DNA of 64,000 nucleotides from CAYFMP01 sp964344215 (GCA_964344215.1 CAYFMP010000001.1:70428-134427); one strand, 5' to 3'; positions 7,844 through 17,171 are shown, counted from the first letter of the stretch. Made by a program: numbers and translations. Notes: generated by a model from the letters alone, not told the origin.

Positions 7844-9910
7844 ATGACCCGCGATCCCCGTTACGACATTCTGTTCGAGCCCGTGCAGATCGGTCCGGTG
7901 ACGGCCAAGAACCGCTTCTACCAAGTGCCGCACTGCAACGGCATGGGCCACCACCACCCCAGTTCGACGGCCGCCATGCGCGGCGTCAAGGCGGAAGGCG
8001 GTTGGGCCGTGGTCTGTACCGAGGAATGCGAAATCCACCATTCGACTGACGTATCGGCTTACGTCGAGGAGCGGTTGTGGGACGATTCCGACATTCCGCA
8101 CCTGGCGCGGATGACCGAGGCCGTGCACGAACACGGCGGCCTGGCCGGAATCGAGCCGGTCTACCAAGGCCTGGAAGCGGCCAACCGCTACAGCCGCGAG
8201 GTGCCGATGGGCGTTTCCGACCTGGTGGCGCCGGCCTACGACCCGGTCCAGACCTATGCCATGGACAAACAGGATATTAGGGACGTGCGGCGCTGGCACC
8301 GTCAGGCCGCGGTCCGCGCCAAGCGGGCCGGGTTCGATATCGTCTACGTCTACGCCGCCCACAATCTGTCGCTGCCGATGCACTTTCTGAGCCGCCGTCT
8401 CAACGACCGCACCGACGAATACGGCGGCAGCCTCGAAAACCGGGCCCGGCTGCTGCGCGAGATGATCGAGGACACCAAGGACGCGGTCGGCGATACCTGT
8501 GCCGTCGCTGTCCGGTTGGTGACCGACGAGCTGATCGGAGCCGACGGCATCACCGTGGAGGAAAGCCGCGACGTCATCGCCATGATGGCGGAGCTGCCGG
8601 ACCTGTGGGACGTCAACGTCAGCGATTGGTCCAACGATTCGGAGACCTCCAGATTTGGCGAAGAAGGAGGGCAGGAGCCTTACGTCTCCTTCGTCAAACA
8701 ACTGACCACAAAGCCGGTCGTCGGGGTCGGCCGTTTCACCTCGCCGGACGCCATGGTGTCGCAGATCAGGCGCGGCGTACTCGACATGATCGGCGCCGCC
8801 CGCTCGTCGATCGCCGACCCGTTCCTCCCCAAGAAGATCGAGGAAGGACGAATAGAGGACATCCGCGAGTGCATCGGCTGCAACGTCTGCGTCAGCAGCG
8901 ATTTCACCAAGACGCCGATCCGCTGCACCCAGAACCCGACCATGGGCGAGGAGTGGCGGCGAGGTTGGCACCCGGAGGAGATCGAAGCCAACAAGTCAGA
9001 CGCTCGCATCCTCGTTGTCGGCGCCGGACCGGCCGGCCTCGAGTGCGCCCGCACCCTCGGCGCGCGCGGTTACGAGACGGTGCTGGCCGAGGCCGGCACC
9101 GAGCTCGGCGGCCGGGTGGTGCGCGAGAGCCGGCTGCCGGGTCTGGCCGCCTGGGGTCGCGTCCGCGACTACCGGACGGGACAGATCGAGCGCATGACCA
9201 ACGTCGAGGTCTACCTGGACAGCCGTATCGAGGCCGCCCACGTGCTCGAGTTCGGCGCCGAGCACGTAGTGGTGGCGAACGGCGCCCGTTGGCGCGGCGA
9301 CGGCGTCGGCCGGGCCAACCACAAGCCTGTTCCCGGCGCCGAGGCGGCGCACGTCTTGACCCCCGACGACATCATGGCCGGGACCGAGGTCGAGGGGCCG
9401 GTCGTGGTGTTCGACGACGATCATTACTACATGGGGGGCATCATGGCCGAGGTGTTGCGTGAGAGTGGACTGGAGGTGACGCTGGCGACGCCGGCCGCCG
9501 ACGTCTCGACCTGGACCCATTACACGCTCGAGCAGCGCCGTATCCAGACCCGGCTCCTGGAGTCGGGAGTCGAGATCGTCCCCCACCATTACCTCGCCGC
9601 CGTCCAGCCCGGCGAGGCCGAACTGGCCTGCACTTACACCGGGAGGACGAGAAGCGTCGAAGCGAAATCGGTCGTCATGGTCACGATGCGGTTGCCCGAC
9701 GACGGGCTCTACCACGACCTCCAGGCCGATCCGGCGGCGCTCGAAGCAGCCGGCATCAAATCGCTGAAACGGATCGGCGATTGCCTGGCGCCCAGCACCA
9801 TCGCGGCGGCCGTCTACGCCGGTCACCGCTATGCCCGTGAACTCGACGAGCCGGTCGACCGCGACGCGACGCCGTTCAGGCGCGAGCTTCCGGCCCTGGA
9901 GGCGTTCTGA
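7844..9910 (+). CDS. TMADH/histamine-dehydrogenase-type FMN, 4Fe-4S, FAD-domain amine dehydrogenase
   Basis: 688 aa. N-terminal old-yellow-enzyme TIM barrel (residues about 1-340), a 4Fe-4S motif CIGCNVC ... RCTQNP, then an FAD/ADP-binding half (VVGAGPAGLECARTLG). Cys31 in RFYQVPHC aligns with Cys30 of trimethylamine dehydrogenase, which carries the covalent 6-S-cysteinyl FMN. The aromatic bowl that binds trimethylammonium is not kept: Glu61 stands at Tyr60 and Asp at Trp355 (alignment from memory). The substrate is therefore probably not TMA; a dicationic amine is inferred. It lies 17 nt after puuA, presumably in one operon with it. N-methylproline demethylase-like activity is an alternative. 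Confidence 0.8.
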   Translation: MTRDPRYDILFEPVQIGPVTAKNRFYQVPHCNGMGHHHPSSTAAMRGVKAEGGWAVVCTEECEIHHSTDVSAYVEERLWDDSDIPHLARMTEAVHEHGGLAGIEPVYQGLEAANRYSREVPMGVSDLVAPAYDPVQTYAMDKQDIRDVRRWHRQAAVRAKRAGFDIVYVYAAHNLSLPMHFLSRRLNDRTDEYGGSLENRARLLREMIEDTKDAVGDTCAVAVRLVTDELIGADGITVEESRDVIAMMAELPDLWDVNVSDWSNDSETSRFGEEGGQEPYVSFVKQLTTKPVVGVGRFTSPDAMVSQIRRGVLDMIGAARSSIADPFLPKKIEEGRIEDIRECIGCNVCVSSDFTKTPIRCTQNPTMGEEWRRGWHPEEIEANKSDARILVVGAGPAGLECARTLGARGYETVLAEAGTELGGRVVRESRLPGLAAWGRVRDYRTGQIERMTNVEVYLDSRIEAAHVLEFGAEHVVVANGARWRGDGVGRANHKPVPGAEAAHVLTPDDIMAGTEVEGPVVVFDDDHYYMGGIMAEVLRESGLEVTLATPAADVSTWTHYTLEQRRIQTRLLESGVEIVPHHYLAAVQPGEAELACTYTGRTRSVEAKSVVMVTMRLPDDGLYHDLQADPAALEAAGIKSLKRIGDCLAPSTIAAAVYAGHRYARELDEPVDRDATPFRRELPALEAF

Positions 9911-9911
9911 A

Positions 9912-10673
9912 ATGGCCGGGTTCGCCGGCAGGTCCGTGCTCGTCACCGGCGCCACCTCGGGCATCGGGGCGGCGATCGCCCGCGCCTTCGCCGAAGAAGG
10001 CGCGTCGCTGCTGCTGACCGGGCGTGACAGCGGGCGGGGAGAGCAGGTCCTCGCCGAGGTCGGCGGCGGCCCGTCGGCCTTCGTCGCCGGCGACGTCTCC
10101 GATCCCGAATTCTGCCGTTCTCTGATCGACGACGCCGAAGCCCGCTTCGGCGGCCTCGACGTGCTGGTCAACAACGCCGGCATCATCCACCGCGCCACTG
10201 CCGAGGAGACCACCGACGAACAATGGCGCGAGACCATGGCGGTCAACGTCGACGGCGTCTTCTATATGAGCCGCGCCGCCGTTGCCGCCTTCAAGCGCCG
10301 CCGCGGCGGCGTCATCGTCAACATCGCCTCCGACTGGGGGCTGGTCGGCGCCGAGCGGGCGGCCGCCTACGGCGCCTCGAAAGGTGCCGTCGTGCAGTTG
10401 ACCCGCTCGATGGCGATCGATCACGCCGCCGACAACATCCGCGTCAACGCCGTCTGTCCCGGCGACACGGACACCCCGATGATCGCCCGCGAGTACGCCG
10501 AGCTTGGCCTGACCCACGACGAAGGCAAGGCCTTGGGCGGGCAGTCGATCCCGTTGGGCCGGATCGCCGCGCCCGAGGAGGTCGCCGCCGCCGTCCTGTT
10601 CCTGGCCTCCGACGACGCCTCTTTCGTCACTGGCGCGCTGCTGCCGGTCGACGGCGGCAGCTCCGCAGCCTGA
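9912..10673 (+). CDS. SDR family oxidoreductase
   Basis: 253 aa classical short-chain dehydrogenase. Cofactor motif TGATSGIG at residues 13-20, NNAG near residue 87, a catalytic Ser in NIASDWG and the YGASK (YxxxK) pair, and a C-terminus typical of the family (FVTGALLPVDGG). NAD(P)-dependent; the substrate cannot be read from sequence. It starts one base after the dehydrogenase stop, so it is co-translated with the amine genes and probably handles an aldehyde, alcohol or keto product of that pathway. Confidence 0.85.
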   Translation: MAGFAGRSVLVTGATSGIGAAIARAFAEEGASLLLTGRDSGRGEQVLAEVGGGPSAFVAGDVSDPEFCRSLIDDAEARFGGLDVLVNNAGIIHRATAEETTDEQWRETMAVNVDGVFYMSRAAVAAFKRRRGGVIVNIASDWGLVGAERAAAYGASKGAVVQLTRSMAIDHAADNIRVNAVCPGDTDTPMIAREYAELGLTHDEGKALGGQSIPLGRIAAPEEVAAAVLFLASDDASFVTGALLPVDGGSSAA

Positions 10674-11009
10674 CCGTGCTGTTTGGGGCTCATTTTCCCT
10701 CTACCCTGCCGGGTCTTTTTTTGTATGATGGGTGGGCACGTAGCGAAACCAGGGGAAAATCCAAAGTGATTTTCAGCCGTTTCCCCACTTTCGACCGGCC
10801 GACCGATGCCGATACCCACGACATTTGTTCGGGCTCGTGGGACCCGGTTTGCTGCGCCCGCGTCGATTTCAATCCCTGATCTTCCCTGTTCGAACCGGGG
10901 CGGCGCCTGCCGTCGTGCAGGCCGTTCGCCGACCCGAACGCCGGACTTGCCGTCCGACCGTCGCTAGACAGGGCCTCGCCGAGGCCCTCGAACAGAACCG
11001 AGATGGGAC
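10674..11009 (+). other. Non-coding spacer with weak terminator and leader hairpin
   Basis: 336 nt without a convincing gene. At 10703-10714 a short ACCC/GGGT stem is followed by a run of seven T (10716-10722), a possible weak terminator of the preceding operon. At 10970-10988 AGGGCCTC-GCC-GAGGCCCT forms a perfect hairpin about 20 nt before the aminotransferase ATG and just upstream of its GAGATGGGA ribosome site. No clear sigma-70 promoter was recognised. Confidence 0.4.
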
Positions 11010-12386
11010 ATGACAGACCGAACGCACAACCGAACGACCGAAGAGTGGGTGGAATTGGACAACCGCCACCACCTGCACCCGTTCACCGACTACAAGCAAC
11101 TGAAAGAGAAGGGCAGCCGCATCGTCAGCCGCGCCGAGGGACCGTATGTCTGGGATTCGGAAGGCGCGAAAATCCTCGACGCCATGGCCGGGCTGTGGTG
11201 CGTCAACGTCGGCTACGGGCGGCGCGAACTGGCCGAGGCGGCGCACCGTCAGATGCTCGAGCTTCCCTACTACAACACCTTCTTCAAGACGGCGACGGCG
11301 CCTTCCATCGAACTTTCCCGGGTGCTTGCCGAGATCACGCCGGACGGGCTCGACCACGCCTTCTTCGCCAGTTCCGGCTCGGAAGCCAACGACACCATCG
11401 TCCGCATGGTGCGCCACTACTGGAACCTCGTCGGCAAGCCGCAGAAGAAGACCTTCATCAGCCGCCAATACGCCTACCACGGAAGCACCATGGCATCGGC
11501 CAGTCTCGGCGGCATGACCGACATGCACGCCCAGGCCGATCTGCCGCTGCCCGGTTTCGAACACGTCACGCCGCCCTATTGGTATGCTTACGGCGGCGAT
11601 CTCGACGCCGACGCCTTCGGCCTCGAGGCGGCGCGCGCCGTCGAGCGCAAGATCCTCGAGTTGGGCCCCGACAAGGTCGCCGCCTTCATCGGCGAGCCGA
11701 TCCAAGGCGCCGGCGGCGTCCTCGTGCCGCCTTCGACCTATTGGCCGGAAATCCAGAGGATCTGCGCCGAATACGACATCCTGCTGATCGCCGACGAGGT
11801 AATTTGCGGGTTCGGCCGGACCGGCAACTGGTTCGGCTGCGACACCTTCGGCATCGCGCCGGACCTGATGCCGATGGCCAAGGGCCTGACGTCCGGCTAC
11901 CAGCCGCTGTCGGCGGTGATGGTCGGCGACAGGGTCGCCGAGGTGCTGATCAACGACGGCGGCGAGTTCGAGCACGGCTTTACCTATTCCGGGCATCCGG
12001 TGGCTTGCGCCGTGGCGCTCGCCAACATCGACATCTTGAAACGCGAGAACATCGTCGAGCGGATACGCGAGGACACCGGACCCTATCTGCAGTCCCGGAT
12101 CAGGGAGCTGGTCGACCACCCGCTGGTCGGCGAGGTCCGCGGCGTCGGCTTCATCGGCGCCATCGAGCTGGTCGAGGACAAAGACAGCCGACGCTTCTTC
12201 GAGCCGGTCGGCCGGGTCGGCGCCATTTGTCGCGACCACTGCTTCGAGAACGGCCTGGTCATGCGGGCCGTCCGCGACGCCTTGGTGCTGTCGCCGCCGC
12301 TGGTCTGGGAGCGTGCCCAGATCGACGAAATGATGGAGCTGGCCGTCAAGTGTCTCGACCTGACGGCCAGGGACCTGGCCGCCTGA
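11010..12386 (+). CDS. Class III PLP aminotransferase (putrescine/omega-amino acid type)
   Basis: 458 aa. PLP fold type I, class III: SSGSEANDT (phosphate site), ADEVICGFGRTG (Asp that binds the pyridine N) and AKGLTSGYQP with the Schiff-base Lys. The N-terminus (LDNRHHLHPFTDYKQL) is of the omega-amino acid:pyruvate transaminase / SpuC kind. It probably moves an amino group from putrescine, spermidine or a related amine to pyruvate, which fits the polyamine genes on both sides. Exact substrate not determinable. Confidence 0.85.
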   Translation: MTDRTHNRTTEEWVELDNRHHLHPFTDYKQLKEKGSRIVSRAEGPYVWDSEGAKILDAMAGLWCVNVGYGRRELAEAAHRQMLELPYYNTFFKTATAPSIELSRVLAEITPDGLDHAFFASSGSEANDTIVRMVRHYWNLVGKPQKKTFISRQYAYHGSTMASASLGGMTDMHAQADLPLPGFEHVTPPYWYAYGGDLDADAFGLEAARAVERKILELGPDKVAAFIGEPIQGAGGVLVPPSTYWPEIQRICAEYDILLIADEVICGFGRTGNWFGCDTFGIAPDLMPMAKGLTSGYQPLSAVMVGDRVAEVLINDGGEFEHGFTYSGHPVACAVALANIDILKRENIVERIREDTGPYLQSRIRELVDHPLVGEVRGVGFIGAIELVEDKDSRRFFEPVGRVGAICRDHCFENGLVMRAVRDALVLSPPLVWERAQIDEMMELAVKCLDLTARDLAA

Positions 12387-12545
12387 GGCGGGTCCGGGGA
12401 GAAGGGCTCCAAGGTTACGCCGGTGAGGGCGGGAAAGAGCGTGCAGGCAACCCACATCCGGGCCTTGGCGTGGATGCGATAGCGGTCGTGATCCTCCTCA
12501 ACCCGCCAAAAGGGTGGATCAATTCATTGGGGGGAACATCACGAT

Positions 12546-12571
12546 TGCATATACCTAATATCGTATATGCA
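12546..12571. promoter_or_regulatory. Inverted repeat upstream of potD (candidate operator)
   Basis: Perfect 9-bp arms TGCATATAC and GTATATGCA separated by 8 bp, in an AT-rich stretch of the 299-nt spacer between the aminotransferase and potD. Related half-sites GTATATG (12579-12585) and GTATGCA (12604-12610) follow. The arrangement looks like a binding site for a dimeric regulator of the transporter operon. The regulator is unknown and no regulator gene lies adjacent. Confidence 0.5.
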
Positions 12572-12685
12572 TCGCGTAGTATATGTTTTAGATTGATATC
12601 ATGGTATGCACAAACGCAAGTTGAGCAGCAGTCTGCCTGAAATAGAAAGGTCAATGGAAACAGTGTGTTAAGGGGAGGAAAAGCG

Positions 12686-13882
12686 ATGAAAATCAACGAT
12701 CGGAACCAGAGGAAACAACTGGATGCATCGGTCGAGGGATTGTTTCAGGGGCGCTTGACCCGACGGGAATTCTTCCGCCGGGCGACGGCCTTGGGTGTCT
12801 CTTCGGTCGTGCTATCGGACATTCTGCTTCTGCACGGAAAGGCGTTTGCGGCGGAAGGCCCTTCTCCCGCCGTTCTGGAAAAGATCAAGAAAGAGGGCGG
12901 CGAACTGTCCGTCTACAACTGGGAGGAATACATCCATCCGGACACCATACCGAACTTCGAGAAGGAGTTCGGTGTGAAGGTCACCTTCGACACGTACCCG
13001 GGCAACGAACATCTGCTGGCCAAGCTTCAGGCAGGCGGTTCGCGATACGATGTCGTGTTTCCGACCCACAACTTCGTACCGATTCACATCGGACAGGGAC
13101 TCCTGGAGCCCCTGGACCTCGAAAATATTCCAAACCTGAAAAACGCCACGCCCAGATTTCTCGATACCTCGGTCGATCCGGGCAACAAATATTCGGTCCC
13201 CTATCTTTGGGGGATGACCGCCCTGGCCCACAACACGAAATACACCAAGGGCGACCCCAACGCCGACAGTTGGGCGCTCATGTTCGAAAGCGGTCCGAAG
13301 CGCTACTCCGGGAAGCTGGCTTTTACCGACGAACGGGAAGAAGTCATCGCGACCGCCCTGGCGTACCTGGGCTACTCGGTCAACAGCCGCAACAAGAAGG
13401 AATTGTTGGAGGCCGGCGAGTTGTTGATAAAAACAAAGCCCCACGTGAAGGCCTTCTATCCGGGCGCCGACGAGACCAAGGCTCTGATCACCGAGGACAT
13501 CATTGTCGGTCACGAGTGGAACGGCGAGGTCGTCAAGGCGAACCGGAAAAATCCCAATGTCAAATGGCTGTTGCCTAAGGAAGGGGGAACCGCCTGGTTC
13601 GACAACATGGCGATCGCTAAGGGCGCGCCGCACAAGTTTACGGCGGAGGCGTTCCTCAACTACATGCTCAGGCCCGACGTGGCGACGGCCAATTCGGATG
13701 CGGGCGGTTATGCGACGGCCAACCAGAAGGCGGTGGAGAATTTCGTGCCCGCGGAAGTCGCCAAGAACCCGGCAATCTACCCGACCGCCAAGGAACTGGC
13801 GCGGCTCGAGTTCCTGACGGTCCTTCCGGATGATATCCTGCCGGTTTACGACGATATCTGGACACGGTTGTTAAGCGCTTAG
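12686..13882 (+). CDS. potD: Spermidine/putrescine ABC transporter substrate-binding protein
   Basis: 398 aa from the ATG preceded by AGGGGAGGAAAAGCG. N-terminal twin-arginine-like signal (LTRREFFRRA, Arg26-Arg27) with likely cleavage after AFA at residue 55. The mature part is a PotD/SpuD-type periplasmic binding protein (LSVYNWEEYIHPDTIPNFEKEF, then YDVVFPTHNFV). It captures polyamines for the permeases encoded downstream. A GC-rich spacer of about 300 nt separates it from potB. Putrescine versus spermidine preference cannot be told. Confidence 0.88.
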   Translation: MKINDRNQRKQLDASVEGLFQGRLTRREFFRRATALGVSSVVLSDILLLHGKAFAAEGPSPAVLEKIKKEGGELSVYNWEEYIHPDTIPNFEKEFGVKVTFDTYPGNEHLLAKLQAGGSRYDVVFPTHNFVPIHIGQGLLEPLDLENIPNLKNATPRFLDTSVDPGNKYSVPYLWGMTALAHNTKYTKGDPNADSWALMFESGPKRYSGKLAFTDEREEVIATALAYLGYSVNSRNKKELLEAGELLIKTKPHVKAFYPGADETKALITEDIIVGHEWNGEVVKANRKNPNVKWLLPKEGGTAWFDNMAIAKGAPHKFTAEAFLNYMLRPDVATANSDAGGYATANQKAVENFVPAEVAKNPAIYPTAKELARLEFLTVLPDDILPVYDDIWTRLLSA

Positions 13883-14178
13883 AAGGAGTGACGGCCGTCT
13901 AGATGCCACGGTGCCGCGGGACCCCCGTCCGGCAAATATAAGCGGCGGCCACGTGGCGTGGTTGAGCGCGGTGAGAGTGCACGACCCCGTGCCACCGTGT
14001 GCGGGATCGCATGTCGAAGCAGGCCTTGATGGCGGGCCGTAAGGGCTGAATAATCGCCCAACTGAATGTCCGGGTGCCGTACAGTCCGGGGGAAAAGGCG
14101 GCCGCCGGGCCGGGCCGACCGGGTTCTCGCATGCCCTGGACCCGTTCCCGTCCGCCGAGAGGCTGGGCCTGCGGCTCG
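13883..14178 (+). other. Unexplained GC-rich spacer between potD and potB
   Basis: 296 nt inside what is otherwise a tight operon. Open frames here lack ribosome sites and family features. The sequence is rich in short inverted repeats (for example CGGGT ... ACCCG near 14119-14143) and could be a structured RNA, an intergenic insertion or the scar of a lost gene. No known RNA family was recognised by eye. Confidence 0.3.
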
Positions 14179-15120
14179 ATGAAGGGCCGGCGGCAGTTGG
14201 TTGTGTCCCGAGTGAAGGTATTCGATTTGACCGAGCTACGAAGATCCATTCTCCGCTTCTTCAGAAGCCACCCTACCTTCAGAGTCTGCGCTACGCTGAG
14301 TCCATCGGCCTTTTGGCTTCTGGTCTTCACGTTGATCCCGATGGGGATCGTGGTCTATTACAGCTTTCTCACGCGGGGCCCTTGGGGCACCGTCGTCTTC
14401 GAGTTCACACTCGACAGCTATCGGCAGATTTTCGATCCGCTGTTCCTGAAGATTGTTGGCCGGTCGTTCAAGTTGGCGGCCCTGACGGTCATCCTTTGCT
14501 TGGTGGCGGCGTACCCGATCGCCTATTGGATCGCGTTCTATGGGGGACGCCGCAAGAATCTCTTGCTGTTTCTGGTCATTCTGCCGTTTTGGACCAGTTA
14601 TCTGGTGCGAATCTACGCTTGGATGACCTTGTTGTCCGATCATGGCCTGATCAACACGTTCTTGACGGGGTTGGGCCTGATCGACGCGCCTTTACCGCTG
14701 CTCCACAACGAATATTCGGTGTTGGTTGGACTCGTCTATACGTACCTGCCGTTCATGATCCTGCCGCTCTATGCCTCTCTCGACAGACTGGACCGATCCG
14801 TTCTGGAGGCGGCCGCGGATTTGGGAGCCACCGCGCGGGAACGATTCCTCAAGGTTACAGTGCCTTTGACCAAGGGGGGCATACTCAGCGGGTCGGTGCT
14901 GGTCTTCGCCCCAGCAATCGGCGAGTTCCTGGTTCCCGAGCTGCTGGGTGGGGCCAAGGCCATGATGGTCGGCAAGTTTATCGCGCTTAAATTCATCGGC
15001 CTGCGCCACTGGCCGCTGGGATCCGCATATTCCCTTTTGCTGTTGACGATGATTTTGGCTCTGATCTTCCTCTACATGCGGGCCGGAGGCGGAAAAGACG
15101 CTTTCCGGGAACAGCAATGA
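14179..15120 (+). CDS. potB: Polyamine ABC transporter permease, PotB type
   Basis: About 313 aa. Six hydrophobic segments, starting with FWLLVFTLIPMGIVVYYSF, and the binding-protein-dependent permease signature around EAAADLGATARERFLKVTVPL (EAA loop). The start is uncertain: an ATG at 14179 is taken here, but GTG at 14203 would fit the usual PotB N-terminus, and neither has a clear ribosome site. The long upstream extension of the frame is doubtful. It overlaps potC in ATGA. Confidence 0.8.
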   Translation: MKGRRQLVVSRVKVFDLTELRRSILRFFRSHPTFRVCATLSPSAFWLLVFTLIPMGIVVYYSFLTRGPWGTVVFEFTLDSYRQIFDPLFLKIVGRSFKLAALTVILCLVAAYPIAYWIAFYGGRRKNLLLFLVILPFWTSYLVRIYAWMTLLSDHGLINTFLTGLGLIDAPLPLLHNEYSVLVGLVYTYLPFMILPLYASLDRLDRSVLEAAADLGATARERFLKVTVPLTKGGILSGSVLVFAPAIGEFLVPELLGGAKAMMVGKFIALKFIGLRHWPLGSAYSLLLLTMILALIFLYMRAGGGKDAFREQQ

Positions 15121-15896
15121 ACCGAATTTCGCCTCGTCTTTTAACTATCGGATGTGCCGCGGTGTACCTGTTTATGTACACACCTTTACTAATCTTGATG
15201 GTTTTTTCTTTTTCATCAACTGAATATGGAGTGGTTTGGGAGGGCTTTACTTTAAAATGGTATATGGAAGTATTTGAAAACGAGAATATTCAGAACGCCT
15301 TGAAAGTAAGTCTTATCGTCGCGATTCCTACCGTCTTGATTTCCACGGCCATCGGGACGATCACCGCATTCTCCCTTTACCGCTATAAGTTCATGGGTAG
15401 AGCGCTGTATCAGGGCACTCTCTATATTCCGCTGGTCATGCCCGATCTGGTCATCGGGATTTCGCTTCTCCTGTTCTATACCTCCATCAAGTTGGACCTT
15501 GGAATTCTCACCATTCTGCTGGCCCATATCTCGTTCTCGATCCCGCTCACCACTTTGGTGATCATCGCCCGGATGCAGCGCATTGATCGAACGCTGGAAG
15601 ATGCCGCGATGGACCTCGGTGCCGATGAATGGACGACCATGTGGAAAGTGACGTTGCCCCTGTTGATGCCCGGAATTCTGGCTGCCGCGTTGTTGACTTT
15701 TCCGTGGTCGTTCAACGATTTTGTGATCACGTTCTTTGTTTCCGGCGTAGGGTCGTCCACGTTGCCATTGCGCGTCTACTCGATGATTCGACTCGGCGTG
15801 TCACCGATGGTCAACGCCTTGGGGACCCTGATCGTTGTGGTGCCGCTGATTATTGTCATTGTCGGAACCTATTTTGATCGGAGAAGCGTATCATGA
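15117..15896 (+). CDS. potC: Polyamine ABC transporter permease, PotC type
   Basis: 259 aa, with six transmembrane segments and the EAA loop EDAAMDLGADEWTTMWKVTLPL. Second membrane subunit pairing with PotB. The first 200 nt are strikingly AT-rich for this genome (runs such as TTTTTTCTTTTTCATC), unlike nir or gcv genes. It overlaps potB and potA by 4 nt each (ATGA). Confidence 0.88.
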   Translation: MNRISPRLLTIGCAAVYLFMYTPLLILMVFSFSSTEYGVVWEGFTLKWYMEVFENENIQNALKVSLIVAIPTVLISTAIGTITAFSLYRYKFMGRALYQGTLYIPLVMPDLVIGISLLLFYTSIKLDLGILTILLAHISFSIPLTTLVIIARMQRIDRTLEDAAMDLGADEWTTMWKVTLPLLMPGILAAALLTFPWSFNDFVITFFVSGVGSSTLPLRVYSMIRLGVSPMVNALGTLIVVVPLIIVIVGTYFDRRSVS

Positions 15897-17014
15897 AACA
15901 GGTTCCCAGCGTTGAACTGGTGCAGGTGACGAAACGGTTTGGCGACACCGTCGCCGTGGACAACCTGAGTCTGACGATTCCGGAAGGTGAGTTCTTCTCG
16001 CTGTTGGGGCCCAGCGGTTGCGGTAAATCCACCACGTTACGGTTGATCGGAGGCTTGGAACAACCGGACGAAGGCGACATTCTCATAAATGGCGAAGTCG
16101 TCAACGACCGCCCCGCCTATGAGCGCAGCTCCAATATCGTTTTTCAGAATTACGCTCTTTTTCCTCATATGACCATCGAGGATAACGTTGCCTTTGGGTT
16201 GCGCTTGAAGTCCCGACGGGTAGCCGAACCGGAGATCGAGAAATTGGTCGAGGACACTCTTCGGCTGGTTCACCTGGAGGGCCTTGGAACGCGTCGTCCA
16301 AATCAACTCAGCGGCGGCCAGCAACAGCGCGTCGCTCTGGCAAGGGCCCTGGTGTTGCGCCCCAAGGTATTGCTTTTGGACGAGCCGTTGGGGGCCCTGG
16401 ACCGAAAGCTTCGAAAGGCCATGCAGTTCGAACTGCGAAGAATTCAGCACGAGGTCAACATCACCTTTATCTACGTGACCCACGACCAGGACGAGGCCAT
16501 GAGCATGTCGGACCGGGTCGCGGTGATGCGCAACGGAATTTTCGAACAGATCGGCCCCCCCCAGGAATTATTTCAAGCCCCCCGGACTCGATTTGTCGCC
16601 GATTTCATGGGAGCTTCCAATATTCTCTCCGGGCGGGTCATTGCTGCAAGCACCGACACGGCACCCCGCGATTCTACCCGGACGATCCAAATAGAAACCG
16701 AAACCGGCCTCAGAGTAGTCAGCCGTGGCGGCCAGGAAATACCTTCCGGAACGTCCATCAGTTTCTCAATCCGTCCCGAGGCCGTCCAGGTGTTTACCCG
16801 GGACTGCGAATGGGCCGCCGACAACAAATTTGATAGTGAGATCATCGAAAAATTATATTTGGGGGACGTGACGGAGCTCGAGGTGGCGCTGGGCGGAAAT
16901 CATTCCATCTTCTGTCGTATTCAAAGCCGGATCGATCAAAAGTTCGACTTCAAGGAAGGTGACCCGGTTTCGATCGGCTGGAATGCGGAAGACTGTAATT
17001 TGTTGGGCGACTGA
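15893..17014 (+). CDS. potA: Polyamine ABC transporter ATP-binding protein
   Basis: 373 aa. Walker A GPSGCGKST at residues 39-47, signature LSGGQQQR, Walker B VLLLDEPLGALD and the H-loop YVTHDQDEA; a C-terminal TOBE domain ends GDPVSIGWNAEDCNLLGD. Energises polyamine import with PotB, PotC and PotD. Last gene of the potD-B-C-A operon. Its base composition is lower in GC than its flanks. Confidence 0.92.
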   Translation: MKQVPSVELVQVTKRFGDTVAVDNLSLTIPEGEFFSLLGPSGCGKSTTLRLIGGLEQPDEGDILINGEVVNDRPAYERSSNIVFQNYALFPHMTIEDNVAFGLRLKSRRVAEPEIEKLVEDTLRLVHLEGLGTRRPNQLSGGQQQRVALARALVLRPKVLLLDEPLGALDRKLRKAMQFELRRIQHEVNITFIYVTHDQDEAMSMSDRVAVMRNGIFEQIGPPQELFQAPRTRFVADFMGASNILSGRVIAASTDTAPRDSTRTIQIETETGLRVVSRGGQEIPSGTSISFSIRPEAVQVFTRDCEWAADNKFDSEIIEKLYLGDVTELEVALGGNHSIFCRIQSRIDQKFDFKEGDPVSIGWNAEDCNLLGD

Positions 17015-17144
17015 GTCGTTGGCATTGTCATCCAAGGATTCCTGTCGGGGGCAGTGCCAATGCAAATTGAGTTGCCAATGCGTTCAGCTCCGGCTAGCGC
17101 CCCTGGGTGCGAAATTCGTAAAGATGTTTCAAGCTCCATCGATC

Positions 17145-17171
17145 TGCCGCTCTCATTGAGCGGCAGTCTTT
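17145..17171 (+). terminator. Hairpin terminator after pot operon
   Basis: Perfect 8-bp stem TGCCGCTC/GAGCGGCA with loop TCATT, followed by GTCTTT. It lies 130 nt after the potA stop, before the ATPase scar. The T-tract is short, so efficiency is uncertain. Confidence 0.55.

Noticed and set aside
7844..9910. Naming the flavoprotein trimethylamine dehydrogenase
   Set aside because: The aromatic cage for trimethylammonium is not conserved (Glu61 for Tyr60, Asp for Trp355), so only the family is claimed.
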